A stretch of DNA of 5,612 nucleotides, from assembly GCA_016293435.1 (NCBI GenBank), contig JAEDEG010000147.1, positions 1-5,612 of the forward strand. The letters are read 5' to 3'. Made by a program: the position numbers and the translations under genes. The stretch is from Clostridia bacterium (GTDB taxonomy: Bacteria > Bacillota > Clostridia > UMGS1810). The notes under the pieces are model-generated. The model was not told where the DNA came from and ran no database searches. It saw only the letters and a list, made by a program, of their open reading frames with translations. Below, piece after piece: positions 5,370 to 5,612 of this stretch (its first letter is position 1; the number at the start of each line of letters is the position of its first letter).

Positions 5370-5612
5370 TTATTTACCTATCATACAGCTTGCAATTTCT
5401 GCATCAGTTATATTTTGTTTTATTGTAGATTTTTCTATTGTTTTTGCGATGATATCGTTCATTTTTGAGGCAGTGATACTCGAATTTATTGCCTGCGCAA
5501 CATCTGCGCTCATTTCGGGCAGCGCCTGTCTTTGTATAATATGATAACCGTAGGTGGTTTCTACAATATCGCTGATATCTCCCACTTTAAGAGCATAAGC
5601 TGCTTCTTCAAA
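5370..5612 (-). CDS. Parvulin-type peptidyl-prolyl isomerase (PpiC/PrsA/SurA-like), C-terminal part
   Basis: Only the last 80 codons are in the window; the frame is open through the right edge at 5612, so the gene starts outside. The visible part begins FEEAAYALKVGDISDIVETT and continues YGYHIIQRQ, which is the end of the parvulin rotamase domain. In that family the GYHII strand carries a conserved active-site histidine. About 50 residues of predicted helix follow to the stop. Such enzymes accelerate proline cis/trans isomerisation and chaperone folding, in Bacillota commonly outside the membrane as PrsA-like lipoproteins; the N-terminus needed to see a signal peptide is missing. A GTG at 5583-5585 lies inside the domain and is not a true start. 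No convincing U-tailed terminator follows the stop before the tRNA promoter. Confidence 0.88.
   Translation of the reverse strand, partial: FEEAAYALKVGDISDIVETTYGYHIIQRQALPEMSADVAQAINSSITASKMNDIIAKTIEKSTIKQNITDAEIASCMIGK

Noticed and set aside
5332..5544. Plus-strand frame with hydrophobic stretches that resembles a small membrane protein
   Set aside because: It is the complement of the parvulin C-terminus, whose GYHII motif is recognisable; there is no Shine-Dalgarno sequence at its start.

Overview
The window looks like chromosome from a low-to-moderate GC member of the Bacillota, most likely an uncultured gut-type Clostridia. The basis is AT-rich intergenic DNA, AGGAGG-type ribosome binding sites, two GTG starts, Firmicutes-like tRNA-Glu and enolase sequences, and many U-tailed hairpin terminators. 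The taxonomic call is inference. I see no insertion sequence, phage gene, CRISPR array or clear island boundary.

Layout. Bases 1-174 are an intergenic leader with two hairpins and a tentative promoter. Enolase (eno, + strand, 175-1464) is transcribed alone. It ends at a bidirectional terminator (1553-1596) shared with a convergent minus-strand series. That series is best read right to left: a parvulin-type peptidyl-prolyl isomerase entering from the right edge (5370-5612, only its C-terminus present); an AT-rich gap holding a full-consensus promoter; tRNA-Glu(CTC) at 5071-5142 with its own GNRA-loop terminator; a CYTH-family phosphohydrolase/cyclase-like protein (4504-4989); an AraC-family regulator 6 bp further on (3652-4497); and a 652-residue GH127/DUF1680-type glycoside hydrolase (1622-3580). 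Bases 5217-5369 hold only A/T-rich DNA with one short tandem repeat and no supported gene.

How the genes fit together. Enolase, tRNA and isomerase are housekeeping. The accessory part is the AraC regulator and the hydrolase: a cupin-sensor transcription factor directly upstream of a predicted cytoplasmic, zinc/cysteine-dependent arabinofuranosidase-like enzyme suggests substrate-induced use of a plant or host glycan fragment. No transporter lies in the window. CYTH and AraC appear translationally close and probably share a transcript. CYTH has no obvious promoter of its own and may depend on readthrough from the tRNA.

The most interesting structure is the 71-bp gap between the regulator and the hydrolase. 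A perfect 17-bp inverted repeat there encloses the -10 box of a good promoter, contains the hydrolase Shine-Dalgarno sequence in one arm, and is followed by five U residues in RNA. A transcript coming from araC would form a terminator that also buries the ribosome site. A transcript starting at the local promoter would begin inside the second arm and leave the site free.
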